A stretch of DNA of 64,000 nt, taken from contig CAMVJE010000002.1 of NCBI GenBank assembly GCA_947167745.1, positions 20,077 to 84,076 on the forward strand. The letters are read 5' to 3'. Made by a program: the position numbers and the translations under genes. Positions 49,068-57,913 of this stretch are shown piece after piece. Within the stretch, counting starts at the first letter, position 1, and every line of letters starts with the position of its first letter. The notes below the pieces were generated by a model. The model did no database searches, was not told the DNA's origin, and saw only the letters and a program-made list of their open reading frames with translations. This DNA is from an uncultured Treponema sp. GTDB lineage: Bacteria > Spirochaetota > Spirochaetia > Treponematales > Treponemataceae.

Positions 49068-51176
49068 ATGACATTAGATCCCAAAGTACAGAGAATCATC
49101 GACTGGCGGGAGTGCATAGCCGTCCTGCCTGATAATCATTTTTTTGAGATAATCCGCATGTACTTGGGCGAAATAAAAACTCCCTTTAATAAGCAGAAAC
49201 TGATTGAAGAATTAGGTGCCTTTATCCGCAAGGAAGAGAACCGCAAGACTCTGGTTTCTCTGCTCAGCGAGACTGATTTGCGTATTATTTCGGCGGTCAA
49301 GTACATTTCCCGGGCGTCTCTTGAAAAACTCTTTTCTTTTTTCTCAGGTTCATTTTCTTATGCCGAATTGTACGAGCGTATTTTGAATCTTGAGGAACGC
49401 CTTATTCTTTACCGCAAAATCGAAAAAAATTCAGAAAAGACAATTATCCTGCTTAACCCTCACCTTGAAGATGACCTTGAACCTTATACAAAACAAACTG
49501 TCCTTCTTGAAAATCCCGATTATGCGGAACTTTCCTATGAAACTCCTTCCAAGCTCAGTCCGGAGCTGATTGCAGCCTTTATTTCTTTCATCAATAAGAA
49601 TCATGATTTGTGCAAAGCTGACGGCACATTTAAAAAACGGACACTGGCAGAAATCGAACGGCTTTTCCCGGCAAAAACAGACCTTCTCTTTAATCTCACC
49701 AAGGCTTTTATCAATCTGTCCCTGATCAGGGAAATTCCTGAGGGTTACGAAATCGACAGAAATAAATTGCTTGCTTTTTCCAAACTTGATTCGCGTCTGC
49801 AGTATGCATATTTGTGTGTTGCCAGTCAGGGACGCTTTTCTCGGAACGGCCTTATCCGGCAGGCAAAACTTCTTCTTGATGTTGCGACTTCGATTCCTCA
49901 TGGTGGTTTTTCACGAAGTATTGTTCTCCGCCTCGCCCACATTATCTCTGAGGACCAAAGCGATGTTTCAGGGCTGTCTTCGTTTGGCTCAACATCCCGC
50001 TTTAATTCGATTTTGAACAGGGCGAAAAATATTGATTCGGCAATAAGTGAGCATGAAGGAGATTTATCTTCAGTTCTGGACAGACTGATTGATTGCGCCA
50101 CACTTTTCGGAATCCTTGCAAAAAAAGGAGTCGATGTAAAAGGCGAGGGAATTTATGTTTCCGGGGCAATTTTTGACGGAGATGAAAAATTTGAAGACAG
50201 ACCGAAATGTCTGAGTGTAGACGCAGGATTTACCGTAACAATTTTGCCTGGGCTTTCCCTTGAGAGCCTGATTCCTCTCATGGATTTTATGGAATTGCGC
50301 CAGTTTGATACGGCGGCAGTTTTTGAAATAAACCGCAAGTCCGTCATGCGGGGCTTTGATGCAGGTTTAAGCGAGAACAGAATTTTCTCCCTTCTCAAAA
50401 AATACAGTGCTTATGAAATTCCACAGAATCTTGAAATTTCAGTGGATGACTGGAGTCGCTCATATTCTTCTGCAACAATTTACAGGGGCTATGTTCTTCA
50501 GGTCAGCGCAGAAAATGCGGCCATGACCGAAAACAACCCGGCAATTTCTCCCTTTATTGCACAAAAATTGAGCGCGGGAATTTATCTTCTTTCAGTTGAA
50601 AATGATGAGCAGGCGGCAGATATTATCGCACGGAGCGGGCTAGACTTCATCGGAAAAATTAAAACTCCCGAAAAAAATTATGAAAGCATAGGATTTCCTG
50701 AATTTGAAGTTCCGCAAAAGACAGACCGCTATGACTCAGACGAACAGGCAAAGCCAACTTCAGATCAGGAGCGGGCTGCCCATTTTGAAGCAATGCGTGC
50801 CTGCCTTGAAGGTATGAATATTCCTCCCGAAAAAAAAGAAGGCCTGGCGGAGCGGATTCAACACAAAATCATTCTCTCTCCAGTACAGCTTAGGGCTGAC
50901 AGCGTAAAATACGAGCGATTTGAAGCCAGCGGTATGGATTTTTCTGGAAAAGTTCATATCATCGAGGATTCAATTTTAAATAACAGCATGGTTGAACTTC
51001 AGTTTGATGACAGAATAATTGTCGGACTTCCGATTTCTGTTTCAAAAGAAGGAAGTGATGCTTCGGTGCTTATGCGAATTGGCCCAGAGCGAAGCGAAGA
51101 TTCCTCACTTATCAAGGAATATGCAATCGGTCAGGCAAAATTCGTCAAGCGAATCCGGGGAAGTGTTTTGAGGTAA
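49068..51176 (+). CDS. XPB-partner protein with helicase-associated domain
   Basis: 702 residues. The N-terminal half (about 1-330) is helical, with winged-helix-like segments. From about 370 there is a helicase-associated domain of the type found next to bacterial XPB (SVDAGFTVTILPGLSLESL, FEINRKSVMRGFDAGLSENRIFSLL). The C-terminal ~130 residues have no clear match. It lies 15 bases after the helicase behind ribosome site aaaggagtg. In other bacteria and archaea XPB pairs with a partner such as the nuclease Bax1. I see no nuclease motif, so a nuclease role is only possible. Confidence 0.65.
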   Translation: MTLDPKVQRIIDWRECIAVLPDNHFFEIIRMYLGEIKTPFNKQKLIEELGAFIRKEENRKTLVSLLSETDLRIISAVKYISRASLEKLFSFFSGSFSYAELYERILNLEERLILYRKIEKNSEKTIILLNPHLEDDLEPYTKQTVLLENPDYAELSYETPSKLSPELIAAFISFINKNHDLCKADGTFKKRTLAEIERLFPAKTDLLFNLTKAFINLSLIREIPEGYEIDRNKLLAFSKLDSRLQYAYLCVASQGRFSRNGLIRQAKLLLDVATSIPHGGFSRSIVLRLAHIISEDQSDVSGLSSFGSTSRFNSILNRAKNIDSAISEHEGDLSSVLDRLIDCATLFGILAKKGVDVKGEGIYVSGAIFDGDEKFEDRPKCLSVDAGFTVTILPGLSLESLIPLMDFMELRQFDTAAVFEINRKSVMRGFDAGLSENRIFSLLKKYSAYEIPQNLEISVDDWSRSYSSATIYRGYVLQVSAENAAMTENNPAISPFIAQKLSAGIYLLSVENDEQAADIIARSGLDFIGKIKTPEKNYESIGFPEFEVPQKTDRYDSDEQAKPTSDQERAAHFEAMRACLEGMNIPPEKKEGLAERIQHKIILSPVQLRADSVKYERFEASGMDFSGKVHIIEDSILNNSMVELQFDDRIIVGLPISVSKEGSDASVLMRIGPERSEDSSLIKEYAIGQAKFVKRIRGSVLR

Positions 51177-51235
51177 TTGCAAGGAGTAGCGGCGTTTAGC
51201 AATCTGCAGCCCCATGACTCTAGCATAAGTCATCC

Positions 51236-53197
51236 TTAGCAACCCACGATTTTCAATATTTCTGCTCCAAAAGTCTCTATCTTTTTTTCGCCGAGTCCGT
51301 TCACATCAAATAATGCATCTTCTGTTCGTGGCTTTTTGCTGGCGATGTCGTTCATTGTTCTGTCTCCGAAAATTACGTAGGGCGGAACATTCATCTCCTC
51401 TGCCTTGCGTCGTCTCCATTTTTTGAGCTCTGTCTGGATTCTTTTCGCTTCTTCATCGTTTGCAAAGTCAACTTCTTTTTTGTGAAGAAGGAAAGTTGCT
51501 TTCTGCCCCTTGTCTGCTTGTGACCAGGCTGATTGTTTCTTTTCGGGTTTGGGGAACATAATTCCGCCTGCACTTCCTACGCTTGCGTGATATTTGGGCG
51601 TGAAATAGTTTGTAGCTTTAAGATTTACGTTTTTTGACTTGCTTTCTTTCGGCATATTAAAGGGCAGCATGATTGTGTCACGGTTTTTTAGTGCGTTAAG
51701 TCCGTCATTTGTAAGCATGAGAATGTTGTAGTCACCGTATTTTATAATGAAATTCTTTTCGATTAAAAGGTTTACGACTTCTTGCCATTGGTTTTTATCT
51801 AGTTCCTGCCCGATTCCCCAGGTTGAAATCATGTTGTGGCCGTTGTCTATGATTCTCCGAGAGCGGGAGCCAGAAAGCACATCGATGATATAGGCCGCTC
51901 CAAAGCGTGAATTTGTACGGATGATGCAGCTCATAAGTTTTTGGCAGGGGATGGTCATGTCCAGTTCCGGAATTGGGCCGAGTCTGCACAAATCGCAGCA
52001 AGAGCTTTTTCTTTCGGAAGATTTTTCTTCTCCGTAAGATTCCCCAAAATAAGACAAAAGCATTCTCCGCCTGCAAGTGCGGGTTGTCGCATAGGAAATC
52101 ATTCCCTGCAAAAGATTTTCTGCCCGTGCCTTGTCAGCCGACTCTTCAAATAAATAGCGGATTTTGTGAATGTCACCTGCCGAATACAAAAGAAGTGCCT
52201 CGCTGTAAAGACCGTCCCGCCCGGCCCGTCCGATTTCCTGATAATATTGCTCCAGAGATTTCGGCATGTCGTAGTGAATTACAAAACGAACATTGGGTTT
52301 GTCGATTCCCATTCCGAAGGCCAGTGTCGCAACCATAATTTGAACCTGATCGCGGATAAATTTTGTCTGATGGTCGGCTCTCACCTCGTCCCTAAGCCCC
52401 GCGTGATAATTCAGCACGGAATAGCCTAGTTTGTCCAGTTTTTCGGTCAGTTCGTCCACCTGTCTTTTTGAAAAGCAGTAGATTATGCCGCTTTCATCCC
52501 AGTGGCGGCGAATGCATTCAACAACCTGCTCCAGAGCATTTCGGTTTTTCTGCCTCACATCGAGGAAAATGTTGGGTCTGTCAAAACTTGAGACCAAGAC
52601 CGCAGGATTTTTTAGCTTCAGGTTTTTTATGATGTCTTCCCGAACGCTCATGGTGGCCGTAGCCGTGAGAGCAAGAAAGACTGTGTCCTTAAATTGATTT
52701 CTGAGTGAGGAAATTTCAAGATAGTCCGGCCTGAAGTCATGCCCCCACTCAGAGACGCAGTGAGCCTCATCTATGGTAATGCAGCTGACCGTCACCCTGG
52801 AATCGTGGAGCAGGTCATTGATTTTGGGCGTTACGAGAGTTTCCGGGGCAACATAAAGGAGTTTTGTCTCTCCCCGCCGAATCGAATTCATGGAATCCTT
52901 GTAATCTTCCCACTCCACCGTAGAATTAAGGAAGACCGCCTTGACCCCCGCCGCATTGAGAGAAGCCACCTGATCCTGCATGAGGGAAATGAGGGGCGAG
53001 ACCACAACCGTAATCCCCTCAAAAATCAGTGCCGGAATCTGATAGCAAAGGGACTTGCCGCCCCCTGTGGGCATGATAGCCAGCGTGTCCTTCTTTGCCA
53101 GCACATTTGAGATAATTTCTTTTTGAAGCAGCCTGAAAGAGTCAAAACCAAAAACTGATTTTAAAACTTCTTCCGGCGATTTATTTTTGTAATTCAT
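51236..53197 (-). CDS. recQ: ATP-dependent DNA helicase RecQ
   Basis: 653 residues. SF2 core: Walker A MPTGGGKSLCYQ (42-53), DEAH box TIDEAHCVSEWGHDFRPDY, ATATMSVREDI and QYYQEIGRAGRDG. The RQC zinc site cysteines are visible (TCRRRMLLSYFGE ... CCDLCR), then a winged helix and a C-terminal HRDC domain (about 570-653). RecQ opens DNA during recombination repair. It is convergent with the XPB operon. Confidence 0.93.
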   Translation of the reverse strand: MNYKNKSPEEVLKSVFGFDSFRLLQKEIISNVLAKKDTLAIMPTGGGKSLCYQIPALIFEGITVVVSPLISLMQDQVASLNAAGVKAVFLNSTVEWEDYKDSMNSIRRGETKLLYVAPETLVTPKINDLLHDSRVTVSCITIDEAHCVSEWGHDFRPDYLEISSLRNQFKDTVFLALTATATMSVREDIIKNLKLKNPAVLVSSFDRPNIFLDVRQKNRNALEQVVECIRRHWDESGIIYCFSKRQVDELTEKLDKLGYSVLNYHAGLRDEVRADHQTKFIRDQVQIMVATLAFGMGIDKPNVRFVIHYDMPKSLEQYYQEIGRAGRDGLYSEALLLYSAGDIHKIRYLFEESADKARAENLLQGMISYATTRTCRRRMLLSYFGESYGEEKSSERKSSCCDLCRLGPIPELDMTIPCQKLMSCIIRTNSRFGAAYIIDVLSGSRSRRIIDNGHNMISTWGIGQELDKNQWQEVVNLLIEKNFIIKYGDYNILMLTNDGLNALKNRDTIMLPFNMPKESKSKNVNLKATNYFTPKYHASVGSAGGIMFPKPEKKQSAWSQADKGQKATFLLHKKEVDFANDEEAKRIQTELKKWRRRKAEEMNVPPYVIFGDRTMNDIASKKPRTEDALFDVNGLGEKKIETFGAEILKIVGC

Positions 53198-53265
53198 CTT
53201 TCCTTTACAATTCTATCACAAATCTCTTGCATTGTTTTTCTTTTTTTGTTATTCTTTCAACACTT

Positions 53266-53348
53266 GCCGGGTTGGTGAAATGGTAGACACTACAGACTCA
53301 AAATCTGTTGCCTTCACGGGCGTCTGAGTTCGAGTCTCAGACCCGGTA
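53266..53348 (+). tRNA. tRNA-Leu (anticodon CAA)
   Basis: 83 bases. The acceptor stem is gccgggt/acccggt with a G-U first pair. The anticodon loop ctcaaaa gives CAA at positions 34-36, reading UUG. A long class II variable arm (tgccttcacgggc) and the T-arm ctgag-ttcgagt-ctcag complete it. CCA is not encoded. A terminator follows at 53355. Confidence 0.93.
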
Positions 53349-53545
53349 AATTGAAACTTTGCGGTGTTTTTCAACTGCAAAGTTTTTTTATTTTAAAATA
53401 TTGAATCAGACTCGAACTCCGAAGTGAGCGCCGACCAAGGGGAGGATGAGCCTGCACGGATGCAGGCGGAAGCGAACGGAGGCGCCGCGGCGGGAGAAAA
53501 CATGAGGTTTTCGACCATAGCGGTTCGAGTCTCAGACCCGGTAAA
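53328..53545. other. Duplicated tRNA-Leu 3' end bounding a small remnant (att-like)
   Basis: The last 23 bases of the tRNA region (53328-53350, T-arm to acceptor plus aa) recur exactly at 53523-53545. Between the copies lies ~170 bases, GC-rich in its second part, with hairpins (gcctgc-acggat-gcaggc; gaaaac-atgag-gttttc) and no ORF. An exact tRNA 3'-end duplication is the usual footprint of integrase insertion, so this may be the scar of a lost element. Confidence 0.6.
53355..53389 (+). terminator. Terminator of tRNA-Leu
   Basis: Arms aactttgc (53355-53362) and gcaaagtt (53377-53384) with a seven-T tract. Confidence 0.8.
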
Positions 53546-53550
53546 ATCTT

Positions 53551-53586
53551 AACTTGCAGTAATTCTCGTGCTGCAAGTTTTTTTTT
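53551..53586 (+). terminator. Second terminator after the duplicated tRNA end
   Basis: Perfect nine-base arms aacttgcag (53551-53559) and ctgcaagtt (53571-53579), then nine or more T's. It parallels the terminator after the real tRNA. Confidence 0.75.
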
Positions 53587-53705
53587 GTGCCAATCAACTG
53601 TCTGCCGCTGTTCCGTGGCTCAGTAGCCCTCGGTACCGTCCTTCGTCCGGCACTGGCGGCAAGCCGCCACCACTCCATAGCGGGGCGTGCTTTTTCTCTT
53701 CACCT

Positions 53706-55355
53706 TTAATCTCCCTCGCCAAATTCAGACATTGCTCCGCTGCTTTTTCTCAGCCGAATCGCCTCAAGCAGATGACTTGTCTTAATTTGCCTGCTTTCTT
53801 CCATATCTGCAATCGTTCGTGCAAGTTTTAGAATTGAGCTTACAGCCCTTTGAGAAAAATCGTTGTTAAAAACCGCCGAATCGAGGACAGTCTGTTCATT
53901 TCGTCCAAGTTTGCAGAAATCATGAATTTCCTGAGGTGTAAGACAGGCATTTTTTTTACCCTGCCTCCTTCTCTGGATTGCAGTTGCAATGGCGATTTGC
54001 TCCCTCAGTTCCGCAGTTGATATGCGCTCATTATCATTTTCTTCAATATAATTTTTTACCTTCTCACAATCCTGACACTCTTTCTGTTCAGTGCAGGCTT
54101 CGCAGGGATGGACTTTTTCTGTAGCAAGGAATTCCTGACTGTCATTTTGAACATTTACCCGTATATCGATTCTGTCCAGCAGGGGCGCAGAAAACTTTTT
54201 CCAGTACTGAGCCACAGTTTTTGCACTGCACAGACAAACTCTGCTATTTGAACCGTAATTTCCGCAGGGGCAGGGGTTCGTGGCCAGCAAAAGCTGAAAT
54301 CTCGCCGGGTAGATTGTGGTGCGCCCCGCACGGCTGATTGAAATTGCGCCTGTCTCAATGGGAACCCGAAGCATTTGCAGAACAGATGAACGAAATTCTG
54401 CTGCTTCATCTAGAAAGAGGACTCCGTTATGAGCCAGGGAAATTTCTCCGGGGCGGCAGCTGGGGCCTCCACCGCATATACCTTCAAGACTTGCGCTCTG
54501 ATGAGGCATTCGGAAAGGCGGAATCCTCATCAAAGGCTGGCTGGGGCTTAAAAGTCCTGCAATAGAGTGAATTCTCGTTACGCTCTGAGCTTCTTCCACT
54601 GTCAAAAGAGGCAGTAGTTCTGGAAAGCGACTTAGGGCAAGTGTTTTTCCGCAGCCCGGAGCACCAAATGCCAGAAGATTATGTCCCCCGGAGGCCGCAA
54701 TCTGCAGGGCACGAATCAGTTTTTTTTGGTGAAGAATATCCCTGAAATTTATGCCAGCTGTTTCCGGTGGAAAGAGGACACCTTTGATTTCAACACAATC
54801 TTTAGGAACGAATGCCTGAGTCGTATCATCCGCAAGCGAAGTGAATGAATCTGGATTTAATAGAGCATCGTAGGCTTCGGTAAGGTTCATTGCGCCAAAA
54901 ACTTTCATACCCGCAACTTCCCTCGCTTCCGCAGCATTCGCCGCCGCCACAAGGCATTTTGTGATTCCTGACTGAAAGGCTGTACTGGCTGCCGCATGAA
55001 CTGCCTTTACCGGCCGGATTGTTCCAGAAAGTTCCAGTTCACCCATTACCAGAATCGGCTCTCTGCCAAAATTCTTTTTTTCATCCTGAGCTGCAAGAAC
55101 TGCAAGGGCCAGTGGCAGGTCAAAACCAGCTCCTTCTTTTTTTAAGTCAGCAGGGGAGAGCGAAATCAAAACTCGCTCCATGGGAAAGTCAAATCCTGAG
55201 TTACGGATAGCACTTCTCATCCTTTCCCGGGATTCTTTTACGGCATTATCAGCAAGTCCCACGATATCGATTGCTGGAATCCCCCGTCTCAAATCAACCT
55301 CAACCGCTACAAGCGAGCCTTCATAGCCAAATGGCGAAAAAGAAAAAATTGTCAT
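53706..55355 (-). CDS. comM: YifB/ComM-family Mg-chelatase-like AAA+ ATPase
   Basis: 549 residues from the ATG with aggagaa upstream; an in-frame ATG 42 bases earlier has none. N-terminal Lon-protease-like domain (VDLRRGIPAIDIVGLADNAVKESRERM), AAA+ core with Walker A FGAPGCGKTLAL and Walker B GVLFLDEAAEF, and a C-terminal Mg-chelatase-like part. A cysteine set sits at CEACTEQKECQDCEK. ComM helps branch migration during natural transformation in other bacteria. It stands alone. Confidence 0.9.
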   Translation of the reverse strand: MTIFSFSPFGYEGSLVAVEVDLRRGIPAIDIVGLADNAVKESRERMRSAIRNSGFDFPMERVLISLSPADLKKEGAGFDLPLALAVLAAQDEKKNFGREPILVMGELELSGTIRPVKAVHAAASTAFQSGITKCLVAAANAAEAREVAGMKVFGAMNLTEAYDALLNPDSFTSLADDTTQAFVPKDCVEIKGVLFPPETAGINFRDILHQKKLIRALQIAASGGHNLLAFGAPGCGKTLALSRFPELLPLLTVEEAQSVTRIHSIAGLLSPSQPLMRIPPFRMPHQSASLEGICGGGPSCRPGEISLAHNGVLFLDEAAEFRSSVLQMLRVPIETGAISISRAGRTTIYPARFQLLLATNPCPCGNYGSNSRVCLCSAKTVAQYWKKFSAPLLDRIDIRVNVQNDSQEFLATEKVHPCEACTEQKECQDCEKVKNYIEENDNERISTAELREQIAIATAIQRRRQGKKNACLTPQEIHDFCKLGRNEQTVLDSAVFNNDFSQRAVSSILKLARTIADMEESRQIKTSHLLEAIRLRKSSGAMSEFGEGD

Positions 55356-55448
55356 ATAGTTTTCTCCTGTGATTCTCACACTCCTATTTATTTCCAAAAA
55401 AAATCATTTTTCGGCAATCAGAATAAAAAAAAGTTTAAAAAAATAAAT

Positions 55449-55477
55449 TTGGAGAATTTGGAATTTGGTTGTATACT
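55449..55477 (+). promoter_or_regulatory. hpf promoter
   Basis: -35 TTGGAG (55449-55454), 17-base spacer, -10 TATACT (55472-55477). The ~80-base leader contains gaggttaaatcctc, and tgccat pairing with atggca, so it may be structured. Confidence 0.65.
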
Positions 55478-55566
55478 TACTTTATGAGGTTAAATCCTCT
55501 CGATGCCATGCGAGAAAACTTCGTTGCAGGTTTTATGGCATTCAAAACTTTTTAAGGAGTACTAAA

Positions 55567-55857
55567 ATGACTAAATCAGTTTCAGCCGTCGGCTTCGTAT
55601 TTGAGGAAAAACAATCAGACATGATTGAGAAAAAACTTTCAAGAATCTCTTATGCTGAGGATCTGATTGTAGATTTGATTCTTCGTGTAAAGCATGATAA
55701 GGCATATAATTTTGATTGTACCGTAAATTTCAAATGGGGTTCTCAGGCACATGTTGCCTCTGAAGACTTCGATTTCGGAGCAGCCCTCAACAAACTTATG
55801 GATGTTCTTGACACAAAGGTCAAAAAAGAAAAGGACAAAATCCAGGAGAAAAAATAA
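55567..55857 (+). CDS. hpf: Ribosome hibernation-promoting factor family protein
   Basis: 96 residues from the ATG behind aaggagt. It has the short HPF/RaiA layout: KKLSRISYAEDLIVDLILRVKHDKAYNFDCTV with alternating helices and strands, ending in a Lys-rich tail. Members bind the 30S decoding site and park ribosomes in slow growth. The sequence is diverged, so the call is by layout and length. It has its own promoter and terminator. Confidence 0.7.
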   Translation: MTKSVSAVGFVFEEKQSDMIEKKLSRISYAEDLIVDLILRVKHDKAYNFDCTVNFKWGSQAHVASEDFDFGAALNKLMDVLDTKVKKEKDKIQEKK

Positions 55858-55893
55858 ATCAGCAGAAATTATCATTAATTAGTTTCTGAAATT

Positions 55894-55925
55894 AAGGTCC
55901 TGTAAGTGCAGGGCCTTTTTTTTTT
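55894..55925 (+). terminator. Terminator after hpf
   Basis: Arms aaggtcctg (55894-55902) and cagggcctt (55909-55917) with one G-U pair, then ten T's. Confidence 0.85.
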
Positions 55926-55934
55926 ACATTTCGC

Positions 55935-55963
55935 TTGCTTTTTTTGCTTACAAAATGTATAGT
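55935..55963 (+). promoter_or_regulatory. hprK promoter, leaderless layout
   Basis: -35 TTGCTT (55935-55940), 17-base spacer, -10 TATAGT (55958-55963), six bases to ATG 55970. An in-frame ATG at 55955 would overlap the -10 box, which argues for 55970 as the start. Confidence 0.65.
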
Positions 55964-55969
55964 AGAATT

Positions 55970-56959
55970 ATGGCAGAGAAAAGTTTAACCGTGTTGGATT
56001 TGCTTGATATGGAGCTTCCGGAACACACACACTTGCATCTCAAATGTATCGGCGGTCGAACGAGCCTTTCAAATAAAATTTCTGTTGCAGAAATCAATCG
56101 TCCGGGGCTGGCTCTCACAGGTTTTTATGATTCATTTGTAAGTGGCTGTGTCCAGCTTTTTGGTGCAGCAGAGAGCGCTTATCTTGATAAACTCTACAAA
56201 GAAAACAACACAACTTCTCTTTCAAAAATGTTTGAGTATGATATTCCCTGCCTTTTTTTTGTAAAAAATATCACCCCTCCACAAGAGTTTATTCAGCTCG
56301 CTGAGTCTTCGGGGTGCGCTGTTCTCCAGACAGAACTGGAACTCACCGATTTTACACTCCGCCTTATCAGAGTCTTTTCAAATGTCTTTGCTCCCAAAAA
56401 AACTCTTCATGGGGTTTTGGTTGAAGTTTATGGTATCGGCATTCTTCTGACAGGGCACTCTGGCGTCGGAAAGTCGGAGTGTGCACTTGAGCTTGTAGAA
56501 CGTGGTCACAGGCTTGTTGCAGACGACATCGTTGAAGTCCGTTGTGTAAACGGCAACTCTGTTTTGGGGCAGGGGGCAAATACCCTTATTTCTCATCACA
56601 TGGAAATCCGCGGTTTAGGCATAATTAATATTGCTCAAATGTACGGTGTCGGTTCAATCCGCGAGCAAAAAGAAATCCAGCTAGTCATAAAGCTCGAAGA
56701 GTGGGATAATTCCAAGGTTTATGATCGGGTTGGCAACAATATGGAAACAGAAGATCTGCTCGGCGTAAAAGTTCCGACAATTGAAATTCCTGTAAAACCT
56801 GGCCGTAACCTGCCAATTATCATAGAGGCGGCTGCCATGAACGAGAGGCTTAAAGCCCGCGGATATAACTCTGCCCGTGATTTTAATCAAAATATCCTTA
56901 AATGGATTGAGACTGGCGAAGTTCAGAACGCCTACTACGGCATGGACGATTCATATTAG
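55970..56959 (+). CDS. hprK: HPr kinase/phosphorylase
   Basis: 329 residues. An N-terminal domain (about 1-140) is followed by the kinase with P-loop GHSGVGKSE (162-170), LVADDIVEV, the family signature MEIRGLGIINI (about 211-221) and a C-terminal helix. It phosphorylates and dephosphorylates Ser46 of HPr, whose gene follows 40 bases later. With PtsI at 17578 this makes a full regulatory set without transport parts nearby. Confidence 0.93.
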   Translation: MAEKSLTVLDLLDMELPEHTHLHLKCIGGRTSLSNKISVAEINRPGLALTGFYDSFVSGCVQLFGAAESAYLDKLYKENNTTSLSKMFEYDIPCLFFVKNITPPQEFIQLAESSGCAVLQTELELTDFTLRLIRVFSNVFAPKKTLHGVLVEVYGIGILLTGHSGVGKSECALELVERGHRLVADDIVEVRCVNGNSVLGQGANTLISHHMEIRGLGIINIAQMYGVGSIREQKEIQLVIKLEEWDNSKVYDRVGNNMETEDLLGVKVPTIEIPVKPGRNLPIIIEAAAMNERLKARGYNSARDFNQNILKWIETGEVQNAYYGMDDSY

Positions 56960-56999
56960 CAATAATCCGCTTAAGCGGTATAAAATAGGAGATATTCAT

Positions 57000-57266
57000 A
57001 TGACAGAAAAAATTTTAACGGTTCTTAACCGTGCTGGCATTCATGCTCGTCCGGCTGCACTTATCGCACAGACGGCAAATAAGTTCACATCAGAAGTCAC
57101 AATTGAGAAAGATTCTGCATCAGTAAATGCAAAATCAATCATGGGCGTCATTACAATGGCTGCAGGTTATAATACACAACTTGTCCTTAAAGCTGATGGT
57201 GCTGATGAAAAAGAAGCTGTTGAGGCAATTACTCAGCTTTTTGAAAGCAAATTCGAAGAAGATTAG
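57000..57266 (+). CDS. ptsH: Phosphocarrier protein HPr
   Basis: 88 residues from the ATG behind taggaga. His15 in AGIHARPAA accepts phosphate from PtsI; Ser46 in AKSIMGVITM is the HprK target. Both are intact, so HPr can act in relay and in regulation. It lies between hprK and lexA in the same direction. Confidence 0.95.
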   Translation: MTEKILTVLNRAGIHARPAALIAQTANKFTSEVTIEKDSASVNAKSIMGVITMAAGYNTQLVLKADGADEKEAVEAITQLFESKFEED

Positions 57267-57299
57267 TCGCAGTACATTTTTCATGCGCAGGGAGATTAA

Positions 57300-57908
57300 A
57301 TGAAACAGATAACTGAACGTCAGCAACAAGTTTTGGATTTTATTTCTATTTTTTCAAAAGAAAATAATTATCCTCCTACAGTTCGTGAAATAGGCGAGCA
57401 TTTTCAGATTTCTCTTCGTGCTGTACAGGATCATATCTCAGCTCTTCAAAAAAAAGGCTATCTTTCTCAGACGCAGAAAAAGGCCCGCTCGCTCAATGTT
57501 ATATCTGGTGCTAATTCTCAGCCAGAAACATTCGTAAGCAAAATCCCGCTTTTGGGCACAGTTGCTGCAGGCCGGCCTCTATTAAGCGAAGAAAACCTTG
57601 ACGGCTATGTAAATCTCACTGAGCCTTTCGTTCGTCCTGGTAAAAGTTATTTCGCTCTTCGTGTTCGTGGTCAAAGTATGGTCGAAGCCGGCATCCTTGA
57701 CGGTGATCTTGCAGTTATTGAGCAGGCGCAGACAGCTGTTGACGGTCAGATTGTAGTTGCCGTTATTGATAATGCAATTACCCTCAAGCGCTTTTATAAA
57801 GAAGCCGACAGGATCCGTCTTCAGCCCGAAAATTCTGCTTTTCAGCCAATTTATAGCAAAGAAGTCACAATTGTAGGAATTCTATCTAATATCGTTCGGA
57901 CATACTGA
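57300..57908 (+). CDS. lexA: LexA repressor
   Basis: 202 residues. N-terminal winged helix (ITERQQQVLDFI, PPTVREIGEHFQISLRAVQDH) and C-terminal S24 peptidase domain. Self-cleavage site Ala90-Gly91 (TVAAGRP), Ser126 in RGQSMVEAG and Lys163 in ITLKRF are all present. It should control the SOS response by RecA-driven cleavage. Residues in the recognition helix (SLRAVQDH) differ from the E. coli pattern, so its operator may differ. It precedes holA by five bases. Confidence 0.93.
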   Translation: MKQITERQQQVLDFISIFSKENNYPPTVREIGEHFQISLRAVQDHISALQKKGYLSQTQKKARSLNVISGANSQPETFVSKIPLLGTVAAGRPLLSEENLDGYVNLTEPFVRPGKSYFALRVRGQSMVEAGILDGDLAVIEQAQTAVDGQIVVAVIDNAITLKRFYKEADRIRLQPENSAFQPIYSKEVTIVGILSNIVRTY

Positions 57909-57913
57909 GCCCC

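Noticed and set aside
53523..53545. A second tRNA gene after tRNA-Leu
   Set aside because: Only the last 23 bases of the tRNA region recur; no D-arm, anticodon arm or 5' acceptor strand precedes them.
53400..53705. Protein-coding genes in the GC-rich gap before comM
   Set aside because: The frames there are short, lack ribosome sites and cross hairpins and terminators.
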